Of a stretch of DNA of 64,000 nt, positions 22,401 through 34,694 are shown piece after piece. The DNA comes from Anastatus disparis (taxonomy: Eukaryota; Arthropoda; Insecta; Hymenoptera; Eupelmidae), in contig JAFFSR010000395.1 of NCBI GenBank assembly GCA_017163975.1, positions 938,001 through 1,002,000 on the forward strand, written 5' to 3'. Within the stretch, counting starts at the first letter, position 1. The number at the start of each line of letters is the position of its first letter. The position numbers and the translations under genes were made by a program. Under the pieces are notes generated by a model, which saw only the letters and a list, made by a program, of their open reading frames with translations, was not told the origin of the DNA and searched no databases.

Positions 22401-25400
22401 CTAATCGTAATTTAAGTTGTTTCTTGATAATGCGCAGAATCGCAACATTGAAATGGCGTCAACGTTAACATCAACAGTATCCTTATATCTATTATAAATC
22501 AGAGCCATACGTATCGAGGGCGAGCGCAGAAAATAATTGCTTCTCAAAATTGGTACGAAATAGTAATTAGAAATGAATCTTAGTGGTCTAGCAGGAACGA
22601 TGACTGAGAAACTATCCCTCAAAGCTTGGCAATTTATAATACCTCTAGTGATTTTCACAGAAAAGATCAAATCAATACGATCAAAACACGATTCAATTGT
22701 TGGAACTGATAAAAATTTACGTATAGAACTATCATTATATCGCATGGTCCGATTCAATTTAAAGGCTGCATAACGCAAAAACTTCCTACATACACCTTCG
22801 ATCGCATCAATCTGATATCCCAGATAAGGACGCCAAATAACCGAGGCGTAACTAATAGTTGAGTAGATGTACGCATAATAAAGTGTCCTGAATGTCTCAG
22901 GCTGAGTAAACCTTGTCGAGAATCTCTTAATAAAGCCAATAAGCTTTTCAGTTTTTTTTACCAAGAGGTTAATATGTCGGTCAAATGTTAATCCCTTATC
23001 AAAAATTACCCCTAAATCCCGCACTGAGTCTATCCTTGAAAGAATATGATCGCCAATACGATAAACAAAATTAGTATGTGAGGATCTAGTAAACGAAATT
23101 ACATTACATTTATCGAGGTTACAGAGCAAACCATTTACCACACACCACTCATTAAAAGTAGTGATATCCTCTTGTAAACCCAAATTATCATCAAATGAAA
23201 GAATCTCCTTGTACATTTTTATATTGTCCGCAAATAACAGAAATTTCGAGAACTTGACACAATTCTTAACATCATTAATAAAAATAAGGAATAACAAAGG
23301 TCCCAGGTGAGTTCCTTGACCTACGCCTGAGAGTACATTAATACCTACAGATATGAATGATTTAATTTTAAGTAATTGCTTCCTATCTGACAGAAATGAG
23401 GTAAGCCATTTTAGCACATAACCACGGATACCGTAGCGTTCTAATTTTCCTATCAATAATTCAATATTAAGAGGCCACTGTATCTCTGTCCTTTTCTAAT
23501 TAAAAAATTGACTTTTTTCCCAAAATTAGTAACAAGAGGCAAAAATAAATAGATGGTTTCGATGTGTTTAATAAAATGTAATATTTTCTTTGATTAGTAT
23601 AAATTAATTTTATTGCTTCGTTTTTAAGAAAAGTTGGAATAACTTAAAAAATTAGAAATTAGTGTCAAATAATGGGATTTTCAAGTTATTCCAACTTTTC
23701 TTGAAAATAAAGCGGTGGAATTAAATTATTCTTATCAGAGAAAATATTGCTTTCTATTACACGAATCGAAACCATCTCTTTATTTTTGCCTGAAGCTATT
23801 AGTTTTTATAAAAAATAAATTTTAAATAGATTCGGTAAAATAGGTAACTGTGTCGGTATACGGCTGACTCTTAACCGTGTCAAATGCTCTCGAGAGATCG
23901 GCGTAAAAAGCATCTACAGAATTACCACGACGAAAACAATCAATTAAATCATTTAAGTAAACGCTAAGATTTGTGACTGTGGATCTACCCTTTGTGAATC
24001 CGTGCTGCTCGTCAACAATAAATTTTCCAAGATAATTACCGAGACGGTCAGACATCAACTCATCAAAAACCTTAGCTAGACAACTGTATTTATTTATGGG
24101 TCTATAGTTATTAATATCAGATGTATCGCCTTTCTTTAATAAAGGAGTCACAAATGAGACTTTCTACAGATTCGAAAACTGGCCAGTTTTAACACTAAGA
24201 TTAAAGAATCTAGTAATCCAGAACAAAATACGCGGTGCCATATGTTTTAAAATTTTTGGATGCAAATTATCTGGACCACATGATGAATTGACGTCAAACC
24301 TCTCAATACAACTGCGAACCTCTTCAACAGTAAGCTCGTTAAACAGATACACATCTGGCACCAATCAAAGACATCAGTCAGATTTCAATTTACACTATTA
24401 TAAATACTCTGGAATTTAAATGCAAAAAGGTCGACAATTTCTTGACCACCTTCTGCAACCTTATCACCGAGAAACATTCTGTCAGGATATGAGTGAGTAG
24501 TATCAATTGAATTGACATAACCAAAGAAGTTTTTAGGATTTTTATGAATAGAACCTTCAATGCTAGAAATATATCTGCTTTCATCTCTATAAATCAATCG
24601 TTTACATTCACCTCTTTTAATTTTAAACAAATTATAATACTTAGTGGACTTAGTTAATTTAAACAATTTATGATACTTGTTCTTAACTATAATTGCACTA
24701 ATGAGATCAGGTGAGAACCATTTTGGAAATTTATGATTTTTACCACTACGAAAAGTACATACGCTTTGCGCAATACATTTATCTAAAACTAATTTAAAGC
24801 TGTTCAGCGCTTCATTCAGATCAACTCCCTCACAATCAATGCACGGCAATGCTCGATCATTAAATATATCATCAAATGCAGCGTAGTCAATTCTATTAAA
24901 ATCGTAACATACAAAATTGTCTAGCAAAATTGAGTGATATGTGAACGGAATATCACAATCGAGCGGCAAATAAAAAGAGTCTGTTGGTATTAATGAGTCA
25001 ATACATCTTTCAAATTTCAAGTCATAAAAATTAGAGAAACACAAATCGAGAAAATTACCCGAAAAATTACAATAAAAAATTGACTGTTCCAAATTATATA
25101 AGTTAGCAAAATTCTTTAAACATTGTACCGACTGCCGAACATTGACATTTGGGTGAGATCCTACCGCGCACGCCTCGTTACCTCTCATAACCCATTCATA
25201 ACCCGGTAAATTGAAATCACCAATCAATAACACCTTAGGTAATACATTATAACTAGCAAAATTAAACAGTACACTATTAACACATTTTATGAAACTGGGT
25301 AGATAATCCCGATCACGAGCGACACGATTAGGTGGTAAGTAAGCAACAATTAATATAAAAAATCTATCATTATTAAAAATCTTAACTATTAACATCTCAT

Positions 25401-25683
25401 AAGAATTATCACAAAGGGACAATAATTCAAATCTTATACCATCTTTGATAGCAATAAGAACACCACCTCCTGAACTCTTGTCACTCGTGAATAAAGATCT
25501 ATCACACCGCAACACCGTATAACCGTGGAATCCTAGTTCAGAATCTTTCACATCTTCGTGTAACCATGTTTCAGTAAGAACTAAAACATCATATCTCTTG
25601 CTCATCCAAAATGTTGTGCGGAAATCAACCAGTCTCCCAACAATACTATGAACGTTTTGATAATACAAAGAAATGTTTACCAA
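22401..25683 (-). pseudogene. CR1/Jockey-type ORF2: endonuclease and reverse transcriptase
   Basis: Minus-strand segment 25683-24385 is the apurinic-type endonuclease (YYQNVHSIVGR with the Asn, LTETWL with the Glu, LLIGDFNLPG, then TYHSIL in place of SDH). The RT follows in pieces. 24364-24164 has SCGPDNLHPKILKH. 24151-23875 has INNYRPINKYS and FYADLSRAFDTV. Then come a nested foldback and 23466-22401 with GVGQGTHLGPL (P of the usual PQG changed to G) and the catalytic box. That box reads FADN at about 23230 instead of FADD. Defects: a stop plus frameshift near 24365-24387, a TAG in the usual Trp position of LWK (about 24164), the foldback, and the FADN change. Ignoring the foldback and one TTAA makes the frame continuous (FDTVNIELLIGKLER). 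The endonuclease frame begins 12 bp after ORF1 and has no ATG at its apparent start. Confidence 0.88.
23467..23874. mobile_element. TTAA-duplicating foldback MITE, copy 3 (diverged)
   Basis: TTAA at 23467-23470 and 23871-23874 flank a 400 bp hairpin related to those at 6632 and 32585 (shared TATCTCTGTCCTTTTCTAAT and AATTTTATTGCTTCGTTTT). The outer ~50 bp of the right arm is more diverged. The host reading frame proves the boundaries: deleting one TTAA plus the element restores the RT frame exactly. Confidence 0.9.
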
Positions 25684-25695
25684 CTGGTGTACTTG

Positions 25696-26640
25696 TTATT
25701 GTTCCTCTGATGGATTCGCATCATTAGATTTCTTCTTTACAATTTTTGGAACTCCATTGTGGTACTTAATATAAATGTCCTTCTCACCCCGTTCCAATCT
25801 CCCTTCAAGTTCAACATATAATGCTTTCATTGAAGCTTGCTGTGCAACAGTAAGGTCAGCGCGAGCAGATACATCTTCGGAAAAGAGAGTGCCTTTATGA
25901 TGAAGAACCCACATGACATGTTCTTTAGAATCAAGTTGCACTTTAAGAGGGCGAGTCTTATTGATTTCATATTTTTTCCCCAATCTGAAAACCTTTATGT
26001 TGTTAGTATCAAATGGAATCAAACCGTCATAGCTGTCCAAGCAATCCTTAACATCAGCAAAATCAGTTTCAGCAGCATTAAGCGAATCTGGAAAGTTGAA
26101 TAAAATCAAGTTAGACTCTCTATACCTTCTGTCGTTGAGTTCAGCGTAAAAGTTATCAAAACATGAATCCATGGAAGATTCAAGTTTGTCCATTCCTAAT
26201 TCAATGGCTTCAATCCTTTCAGTTATATCTGCATTGATTGCGTCCATTCTACCATCAAAAGCATAGAATTTAGAGCAAATTAAGATCCATGATGGTTGCA
26301 AGCTAGGATCCAAATTATTCACTGCTTCATCAAGATTAGCCTCATTGACTGCAAGCTGCGAGTTAGGTCCACCAGCTATGTTGCCATCATTAAAATTCTT
26401 TCCACAGCACTTAGAAAAGGAGCCATCCCCTTGAAGACCAGCTCTCTTAGCACAAGATTGATGGTAAGAAGCTTCACAAGCTTTGCACGTCACAGCTTTA
26501 TCCAAAGCAATGACCCCTTTACCTGGACATGAAAAACATTTTACATTAGAATTGAGGCTATTTTATCTATTATCATGTCCAACAGGATAAGACAAACTAC
26601 CAGAATTACCAGCTCTCTGGTTTTTATTTGCAGAAGGCAT
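25696..26640 (-). pseudogene. CR1/Jockey-type ORF1 with PHD-like finger
   Basis: ORF1 proteins of this group bind element RNA. The frame starts at ATG 26640 (MPSANKNQRAG), meets a TAA at 26565-26563, and then continues to 25696. Residues after the stop carry CFSCPGKG ... CKACEASYHQSC, a PHD-like finger. A central Leu/Asp/Glu-rich coiled region follows (DAINADITERIEAIELGMDK). The C-terminal part, RRYRESNLILFNFPDS ... FRLGKKYEINKTRPLKVQL, resembles the RNA-binding domain of non-LTR ORF1 proteins. Only one stop breaks an otherwise open ~314-residue frame. Confidence 0.8.
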
Positions 26641-27200
26641 ATCGTACGACAGAACAAGCAATAAATCACTGACCTGATGAATGTAGCGTTTAACACAAAT
26701 ACAGTGCTAATGTAGAGCAATTAAAACCTTAGATAATGTTTGTCAAAATAAAATGGTTAAAATATTCCCAAATAAAATACTAAAAAATGACTGTCCTTCC
26801 CTAAATAATATCAAAACTAATATCCCTTCGCAGTTGTAAGCCAAAAACGAATAGCAATTTAGGTTATGTAAATTAACCACGCCGTAAATGGACACCGATA
26901 AACTGTAAATAATACACAAATTTCTTCGCCGTACAACAAATCTTGACTGCTGAATTAAGTACGGTATTTTCACTAACTTTCACTAATTTACATTAGCTAG
27001 TCTAGATTTACAGTAATGCACAATAGGCCAATAGCCGTATAGGTTATGTAGGTTAAACAGGTCGTGCCTATCACGAGTATACGTGTAAATAAATCAAAAA
27101 TTCCTTCCAAATGCACTAATTCTTGAGTACTAAAAATTAATGCTATTATTCCCAATTACAGTAGCGATAATTAATAAATAGGCACTATAAACTTATACTA
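26641..27200 (-). promoter_or_regulatory. Probable 5' UTR/promoter region of the CR1/Jockey-type element
   Basis: Two diverged subrepeats of about 183 bp are visible (markers TAGGTTATGTA and ACAGTAA-type blocks at 26862 and 27046). Repeated 5' UTR monomers often carry the internal promoter in such elements. No specific promoter motif is claimed. Confidence 0.4.
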
Positions 27201-27698
27201 CGTGAGATTTCTGTGCCACGTGTTGCGGTGCTCTACGGCATCAACAATGGCCCGAATACAATCAGTCCAATTTACAGCAATCCATGTAAACACTATACTA
27301 AATAATAAAAAATATCGTTCATAACACCCGTAAGAACGAATTAGATACAATATTTTTTAAATAGAGCGTAAATTTTAATAAAAAGCGCACTTATAATACG
27401 GAGTGATACACAAACACGTATGCTTCCCTGCGCCACCTAGCGCAGAATTGAAAATTGTAATCGAAAATTATTCCATAAAATTGAATTAATATTCCAAATA
27501 TTAATACAACAGAATATACAAATGCAACGAAATTACAATTTGATAAAAATTTATAAATAAACCAAAAATAAAATATAATTTATCTGAAATAATGATAAAA
27601 TTATTTAAAACATACAAAGTTATTTTTTTAATCGCACGCTTTATCGTTAATTCAATTACTCAAACACATTTACTCATTAAATAATTAGATAAATATAT
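27201..27698. other. AT-rich stretch, no gene seen
   Basis: The first part (to about 27460) has more mixed composition (TGCGCCACCTAGCGCAGAAT near 27429) and may still belong to the retrotransposon or a flanking repeat. The rest is plain AT-rich DNA. Confidence 0.4.
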
Positions 27699-27951
27699 CT
27701 ACTGAAAATTATGACACGAGATCTCACATGAGCTCTCACGATTGAAAATGAAACAAGATCTCATATAAAAACTCACGAGAGATCTCATGTACCACGAAAT
27801 GTTATTTTTCTTGATACCCGATCTCACGTGAAATCTCAGATAAGATCTCATGTGCAAAAAAATTAATTTTTCCCGATACCCGATCTCACATGACGTCTCA
27901 CGTGAGATCTCACGTGAGATCTCATGTGCAAAAAGATTTTATTTTCTCCTA
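27699..27951. mobile_element. GAGATCTC-word foldback
   Basis: The left end CTACTGAAAATTATG is close to the inverse of TTTTCAGTAGGG at 39497. The interior is a chain of GAGATCTCACGTGAGATCTC-type palindromes separated by ATTTTT spacers. The right edge is indistinct (ATTTTCTCCTAC). It is related to 39256-39497. Confidence 0.7.
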
Positions 27952-28284
27952 CACTTATAGCTGTAATCGATGTCAATGACATCTAATCTGAAATTTGGTC
28001 TATAATTCTATTAATTTCTATATATTCAACATTACGATTGAATGATTCTACTCTACATCTACAAAACAATCGTTATCTAAGGCATGCTATTATAAATTAT
28101 GGTTTTAAACTATATTTAAGCATAATTATACTTGGCGATTGAATAATAATAAGAACAAATAAATTTTTCACAAAGATTTAGATGATATTGACAAGTAAAA
28201 GTTAAGATACCAGTCACTACAATTATGCATATCGCCTATTACACTCGGAAAGGCCATCACTTTTCAGTGAGGTCTGGAGCGATG
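27952..28284. other. AT-rich spacer between foldbacks
   Basis: No coding frame, RNA gene or inverted repeat is seen. The last ~60 bp before 28285 (CGGAAAGGCCATCACTTTTC) is of mixed composition. Confidence 0.4.
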
Positions 28285-29630
28285 CCCTGTTAAAAATATA
28301 TACGTATCTCAGATACGTAACAAAATTATGTAATCCATACGTAACAAAGTGTTCGAATTTGTTACGTATTATGGAATAAGTATTTGATATTGATGATACG
28401 TAGTTTCAATACGTATTCCAAGGGAGTGAGAAATTACGTATTTTATATCAGAAATACGTAATTATTCGCACAATATACGTAACAAAGATACGTATTTATG
28501 ATAAATATGTGTTCATATTTTTCAAAGATATGAGCAAATCCTCCTATTAGAATACGTAATTTTTATAAACACTTATGCCAGATATACGTATTTTTGATAC
28601 GTATCTCATGCGCATCATATGTAATTTTCGATTTAAATTTCGGGTTTGAATACGTATCGCCTTCAGAATACGCGATTCCGAGCACGAGATACGTATCTCT
28701 GAGGCAGGATTCGTATTCAGAATACATAATTTTACCACAAATTAAATACGTATTTTGTGGTAAAATACGTACCACGAATTCTGCCTCACAGATACGTATG
28801 TTGTACTGAAAATTACGTAATTGTACTAGCAATACGTATCCAAGCACGAAACTGCGATTAAAATTACGTAATTTTCGCATGAACTTCGTATCAAAAAAGC
28901 ATATATATGGCACATATTTAAATGAAAATTACGTATTTTAATCAGAAGATGGTTTCAAATACGTATTTTGTGGCAAAATTATGTATTCTGACTAGAAAAC
29001 CTGCCTCATAGATACGTATCTTTGACTTCCAATTACGTAATTGTCCTGGCAATACGTATTGAAGCCAGAAACTGCGATTCAAAATTACGTAATCTTCGCA
29101 TGAAATACGTATCAAAGATACATAGATTAGGCACATATGAAATGAAAATTAGGTATTTTCAATCACAAAATGTTTTTAAATACGTATTTTATGCTAAAAT
29201 TACGTATTCTGGATACAAATCCTGCCTCAGAGATAAGTATATCGTGCTCGAAATTACGCATTCTAAAGGCAATATGTATTCAAGCCTAAAATTCAAATCG
29301 AAAATTACGTATGACACGCATGAGATATGTATGAAAAATACGTATATCTGGCATAAGTGTTTACAAAACTTACGTATTCCAATGGAAGGATGTGTTCAGG
29401 ATACGTACCATGTGAAAAATATACGTATTTTTGTTACGTATATTGTGCGAGTAATTACATATTTCTGGTATGAAATACGTAATTTCTCACTCCCTTGGAA
29501 TACGTATTGAAACTACGTATCATCAATATCAAATACGTATTCCATAATACGTAACAAATTCGAACGCGTCGTTAGTATGGATTACGTAATTTTGTTACGT
29601 ATCTCAGATACGTATATATTTTCAACAGGG
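28285..29630. mobile_element. TACGTA-word foldback, 1346 bp palindrome
   Basis: The ends are CCCTGTTAAAAATATATACG (28285) and the inverse CGTATATATTTTCAACAGGG (ending 29630). The two halves pair along almost their full length around a centre near 28960. ATACGTAA/TACGTATT words occur every 15-30 bp throughout. Long shared arm blocks include GAGTGAGAAATTACGTA and TTCCAAGGGAGTGAG. The flanks are ATG and CAT, so no clean target duplication is evident. Frames within it are by-products of the repeat. Confidence 0.9.
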
Positions 29631-31300
29631 CATGTCGTTCGTATACAAAGATTTGTACAGAATTTGTGTATTCACAAATTGAGTTACTTATTTTATACCA
29701 CAGACGAAACCATGAATACGAGGCTCGGGGTCAGTTCACTGATTAATGACAGTTTTTCTAATCAATAGGTAGTGTAGATGTATAACGTACACTGCATCTG
29801 GTTTTAGTCCAGTAGAATTAGACTTTTCGCATGACTTAATTAGTAACAGGCAACTAAAGTGAAAATGGGTTCATTAGGTCAAAAGATATTAAAATTTAGA
29901 GAGACCCTCAAAATTTGGGCTGGCATATTTTTTTAAACAACGGTTTTACGTGAAAAATTGTGAAAAATCGATGTTTTTTGGATCAAGCTCTTTTCGTTTT
30001 TTAATAGGGTATATAAAATTCATAATACTTATAAGGGTCTTCAAGACGAATAGTTTAAGCCCTATTACATTAAATTTCGTTAATAATTTATCTAAATAAT
30101 CGCAACAATATAGTCAAAAATCGTTAAATTTTCAATAATTTTTTATTCCATAAAAAAAGGCTACATGCTTGTAACTTTGTAAAAAGTTGCCTTCTATCAC
30201 CCTTACCCATAATTTTTTTCAGCAAAAAATATTAGTTTGTTTATGAGATATTCAATTTGTTCACTAAAAAGAGGTAAAATGTAGGCCTCAAATCGACCCT
30301 ATTGCGGTCATTTTAGAAAGAAACGACCATTGTCATTTATGCTCTTTGACATTTATATTTAGTAAAAATAAAAAGTTTGATTGATATTTTTATTATTTTC
30401 GCTGTTTAAATGGCATCGAAAAAAAAAATTTTTTTTCCTAATTGTTTTTTAAATTTATATATGAAAAAATGAAAATATTTAAATGCAACTTTTTTATTCT
30501 TGTTGCTTAAATTTTAACGCTTATTTAAAATAAAAATGTTATTCTATGATAATTAGGAGCTAAGATAATTTTTTTTTTAAATTCGCCATTGGTTTATTTA
30601 CAAAGATTAAGGAATGAAATTTTAATGACAGATCCTTTAATTCTTGAACTTTGATATAAGATCATTTCTGATATTAAAATCGGTTTTTTAAAACCTTAAA
30701 AGATTGTTTTTAAGTATGTATAGTTTCAATTCTTTTTGAAGAGGGGAGGAACGCGTCATCTTTCGCAAGTACAGAAAAATTTTTTTCGATTACTTCAAAT
30801 TTGTCTTATGTGAAAAAATTTTCTATATCTCAGTGAAATATTAACCGATTTTGATGTTTCTTTTCTTAACCTGGGGTAGCGTGAGATAATATTAACAGTT
30901 GTTATACTTGTTTAATGATATAAATAAATTAATTTGTTATAAACAATAACAAAAAATATATGCAAATTTTTTTTTCATTTTTTATATACTTGTAATGTTT
31001 ACTTTTATAATCTAATAAATAAGTTTCATTTATTTTATAAAAAAATTAGATTATTATCTTTTTTACACGCTAATAATTAATACAAACATTGCTCTTATCA
31101 TAAAAATCCTGACATTATTAGAAAAGAGCTTCTGACCTTGAATATTCAACGAATTTAACATTTCTTTTTTTTGATCTGGGGTTGTGCGAGATAATATTAA
31201 GTACCGTCATTTTTGTTTTATGCAATAAACAAATTAATTTATTATAAACAATATATATGAAAAATTTATTTATTTTATATTTTACATTAATGGAACGTTT

Positions 31301-32520
31301 GTATTAATAATTTTATGAAACATAATATCTTTTCCTCTAAAAAATTTAACTATTTTCTTTTTTAAACAATATTATTAATAAAAACATATCTCTTATCATG
31401 TAAGCCTTCACATTATTTTTAAATGCCTTTCAGCATTTTTACTTTTAAAATAGTTTTATTTTTATTATTATTATTATTTTAATAGTCATTTATACCTAAT
31501 ATGAATATTTATTTTACAAAGAATTAAAAAATATTTCTACTTCGTTGTAAAGTATTTCTATGTTATGCTCGTTAAAAGAAGAGAAGTATAATTAAAATGC
31601 GTGTGTTATTGTATGAGTTCGTTGAACCCTGCTTTACGCTCAAACTTTCAATTCGTAAGTATTTTATTCTATATTTTATTTCTTCTTGATTGTTAAGATA
31701 TAAGTTCGTTGAATTGTTACTGATATATATGTACTTATATTTTTCTTAACTATTCAAAACTTTTTACTGAAACAATATTAACTACACTTGAAAAAGAAAT
31801 TTATTGTAATTTTTATTCTAATTTCAATTATTTATTCAATTTTTCATTAAAAGTATTATTTATTACTTAAAATAATAATAAGATTAAGAAAATATTATAT
31901 TTATAATTTTATAATTTCAAGTAAATAAAATTTATTTAAGTTCCTAAGTATAAAAGAAACCCAAGAGCAAGGTCATTATGAAATTGCGGGTTCAAATTTA
32001 TTTCGAGCGTCCTTTGCACTGAGTAAACCAACGTGTGTGGCACAGGTCACATTATTGGACGCGTTTTCTTTTGATTATACAAAGTTTCTACATATAGTTC
32101 TGAAATAAAATCATTCTGAATATAATAGTGTATATTTTACTTTTTTAAATAAAAGTTATTGTTCAGTTCATTCTGCAATTTCGTTAATATACAATAAATT
32201 TAGGAGTAAAAAATAAGTTTCTTTTATTTTTGTGTTTATTACTAAAAATTTTTTTTAATAACTTAGTGAATCTCAATTTAATTATAAATTGCATGATGTG
32301 TTTGTTAAAAAATATTATAAATTTTTCATTTAAGATATTTATTTTTATTGTAAAAGTTTTTTTTTCTAAAAGTTTTTAAAATTAAAGAAATATTTAGTAT
32401 TTTTTATGAAATAGCTTTTTAAATATATTACAATAAAATTAACCATATTACAATATGTTCATTATATTTTGATTTATCTAATTCTTAAAAAAAAATTTGA
32501 ATTAACAGTTTATTTTTTAC
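31301..32520 (+). other. IR-A loop upstream of the CXC exon, no complete exon recognised
   Basis: The stretch is AT-rich with one good donor-like site, AATTC|GTAAGTATT, at 31656. It could end an exon, but the frame upstream of it has a stop (TGA near 31624). Around 31960-32090 a patch of mixed composition reads in several frames without a domain. Confidence 0.35.
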
Positions 32521-32584
32521 AGCTACTTGTTTGTTGCTCATGATTAATAGCAATGATAATAGATGTGGATGTCGAAAACATATA

Positions 32585-32973
32585 TTAAGAGGAGGTCACG
32601 TATCTCTGTCCTTTTCTAATCAAAGAAATGATTTTTTTACAAAAACTACTAACTTTAGCAAAAAATGAAGAGAAAGCCGCATCTTGTATCAAAAAAAGCA
32701 ATATTTTCTTTGATGAGAAAGAATTAATTTTATTGCTTCGTTCTCAAGAAAACCTTGAAAAACGAAATTGTCCACCCTAACCTCTATGATTTAAGTTTTT
32801 CAAGGTTTTCTTGAGAACGAAGCAATAAAATTAATTCTTTCTCATCGAAGAAAATATTGCTTTTTTTGATACAAGATGCGGCTTTCTCTTCATTTTTTGC
32901 TAAAGCTATTAGTTTCTGTGAAAAACTCGATTCTTTAATTAGAAAAGGACAGAGATACGTGACCTCCTCTTAA
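32585..32973. mobile_element. TTAA-duplicating foldback MITE, copy 2
   Basis: TTAA (32585-32588 and 32970-32973) flanks a 381 bp hairpin nearly identical to 6636-7016 (ends GAGGAGGTCACGTATCTCTG). It sits in the CXC exon and its removal with one TTAA keeps the frame. Confidence 0.93.
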
Positions 32974-33063
32974 AATGCTCTGAATTATGTTCTGGTTGTC
33001 ACGGGGAAACTAGTGATAACCAAGAGACTGTATTAGTACAAGATTTTCTGTTTGATGAAGATA

Positions 33064-34694
33064 CCCTGGTAACATGCTCAACGCAATTTTGCTGCAATTT
33101 TCTTGAAAATCAAAAACTTGCAGCAGAACATGTGCTGTCTGTTTCCGTATTTCATAGGGTTTTTTTATGAAAAGAAATTACAGAAGATAAGTGCAACAGA
33201 ATTGCACGTTTCTGGCAGAGAGAAAGTGCAATCTACGGAACGGAAAGAATGCGCAGAATCTTGAAGATATTTTGCAGTAAACTTGCAGAAAAACTTATTA
33301 CAGACACTAGCAACAAAATTGAGTAAATAATTCCCGACAAAGTTTTGCAGCACAATTACGTAAGAATTGCAAATTGTCAAGTGCTGTTCTGCAAATCGTA
33401 ATAAGTACACAAACATATAACAGAATCGAAACAGTCTTGCATCAGAAACTTGCAGCAGCACTTTACCCCAGAATTACATAAGAATGACACAAGTCAAGTG
33501 CAATTATGTTACGAAAATAAACACGTAAACTTGCAGCAGAATCGAAGCAGTCTTCCGTAAGAATCTTGCAGCAGCACTTTACCCCAGAATTACATAAATA
33601 TGACAAAAGTTAAATGCAATCTTATCATAAGAATAATCACGCGAGCATGCAGCATATTTCAAGCTATCTCGCATAAGAATCTTGCGACAAAACTTTACTA
33701 CAGAATTACGTATGAATGTAGAACCAAAATATTTACCATCTTTTACCGATAGAAATTTATTTAAAATTTTTCTCAGATATTATAAAAATTTTTTATCTAC
33801 GTTTTTTATATTTGATAGTTGGCTGCAATGGTCTCCCCTCTTCTCTCCAATGTCAACATGTATATAATTTTATACTATAATATCAGCGCCCACCTCTTTG
33901 TGTATATATGTTGATTGTTTTTTGCGTTCCTTCTTTTTTTCTTTTAGCCAATATGTGCCTATAGGTGTAGGCATCGGTAGTAAGAACACGTAAAGTTTAA
34001 AGAAATGCATTAAGTGTATCGCAATTATAAATTATTATATTTTCATTAAATTATAAATTATAATTCTCAAATTCAACATTTGCTTTCTTAAAATCTGTCA
34101 ACAACTCTTATGAATATGTTCTCGTTAGTTAAATGTTAATAATATTCACGATGAAAATTTTTTATTAAAATACAATGTATTATCTTTATTCTATAAAGTA
34201 ACTTCAATTTTTGGAACTATTAATTAACTTTGAAATTCTATAAACTGTGCTGCTGCAAGATTCTTACGAAAGACTGCTTCGATTCTGCTGCAAGTTTACG
34301 TGTTTATTCTCGTCATATAATTGCACTTAACTTATGTAATTCTTATCTAATTCTGGGGTAAAGTGCTGCTGCAAGGTTCTTACGGAAGACTGCTTCAATT
34401 CTGCTGCAAGTTTGCATGTTTATTCTCGTCATATGATTGCGCTCAACTTATGTCATTCTTATGTAATTCTGGGGTAAAGTGCTGCTGCAAGATTCTTACG
34501 GAAGACTGCTTTGATTCTGCTGCAAGTTTGCGTGTTAATTCTTATCTTAGAATTGCACGTTTCAATTGGCAATCTGTTGCAAATCTGACGCACGTTTCAG
34601 TTGCAATTGAATTTCAGCAGATATGCATTAAAATGTGGAAACAGACCACGCAAGTTCTGCGCAATCGTGCTTGCAACAGTTTGTGTTACCAGGG
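33064..34694 (+). mobile_element. CCCTGGTAAC-ended element, complete copy
   Basis: TA|CCCTGGTAACATG (33064) to GTTACCAGGG|TA (34694) gives a 1631 bp unit with a TA duplication. The left ~400 bp matches 5533-5940 closely. The right ~450 bp is an array of the ~75 bp AAGATTCTTACGGAAGACTG unit. It is inserted in the CXC exon. Confidence 0.93.

Larger units (their letters stand above)
22190..27200 (-). mobile_element. CR1/Jockey-type non-LTR retrotransposon, nearly full length, inactive
   Basis: Minus-strand order: long 5' UTR (about 27200-26641), ORF1 (26640-25696), ORF2 (25683-22401), 3' UTR and an A-rich AAATAAATAAATAAAT tail at about 22190-22215. The 5' UTR contains two diverged ~183 bp subrepeats marked by TAGGTTATGTA at about 26862 and 27046. 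The 5' edge is not sharply defined. A TTAA foldback (23467-23874) is nested in ORF2. Confidence 0.85.

Noticed and set aside
28282..29633. Clean target duplication for the TACGTA foldback
   Set aside because: The flanks are ATG and CAT, which are inverse rather than direct copies, so no duplication can be claimed.
28547..29768. Several open frames of 60-160 codons with YVI/IRI repeats
   Set aside because: They are created by the TACGTA-word palindrome; similar frames occur on both strands, as expected for a foldback.
31597..32523. Joining an upstream exon ending at AATTC|GTAAGTATT (31656) to the CXC exon
   Set aside because: The frame needed for the join is closed by a TGA near 31624, so the exon pair is not supported.
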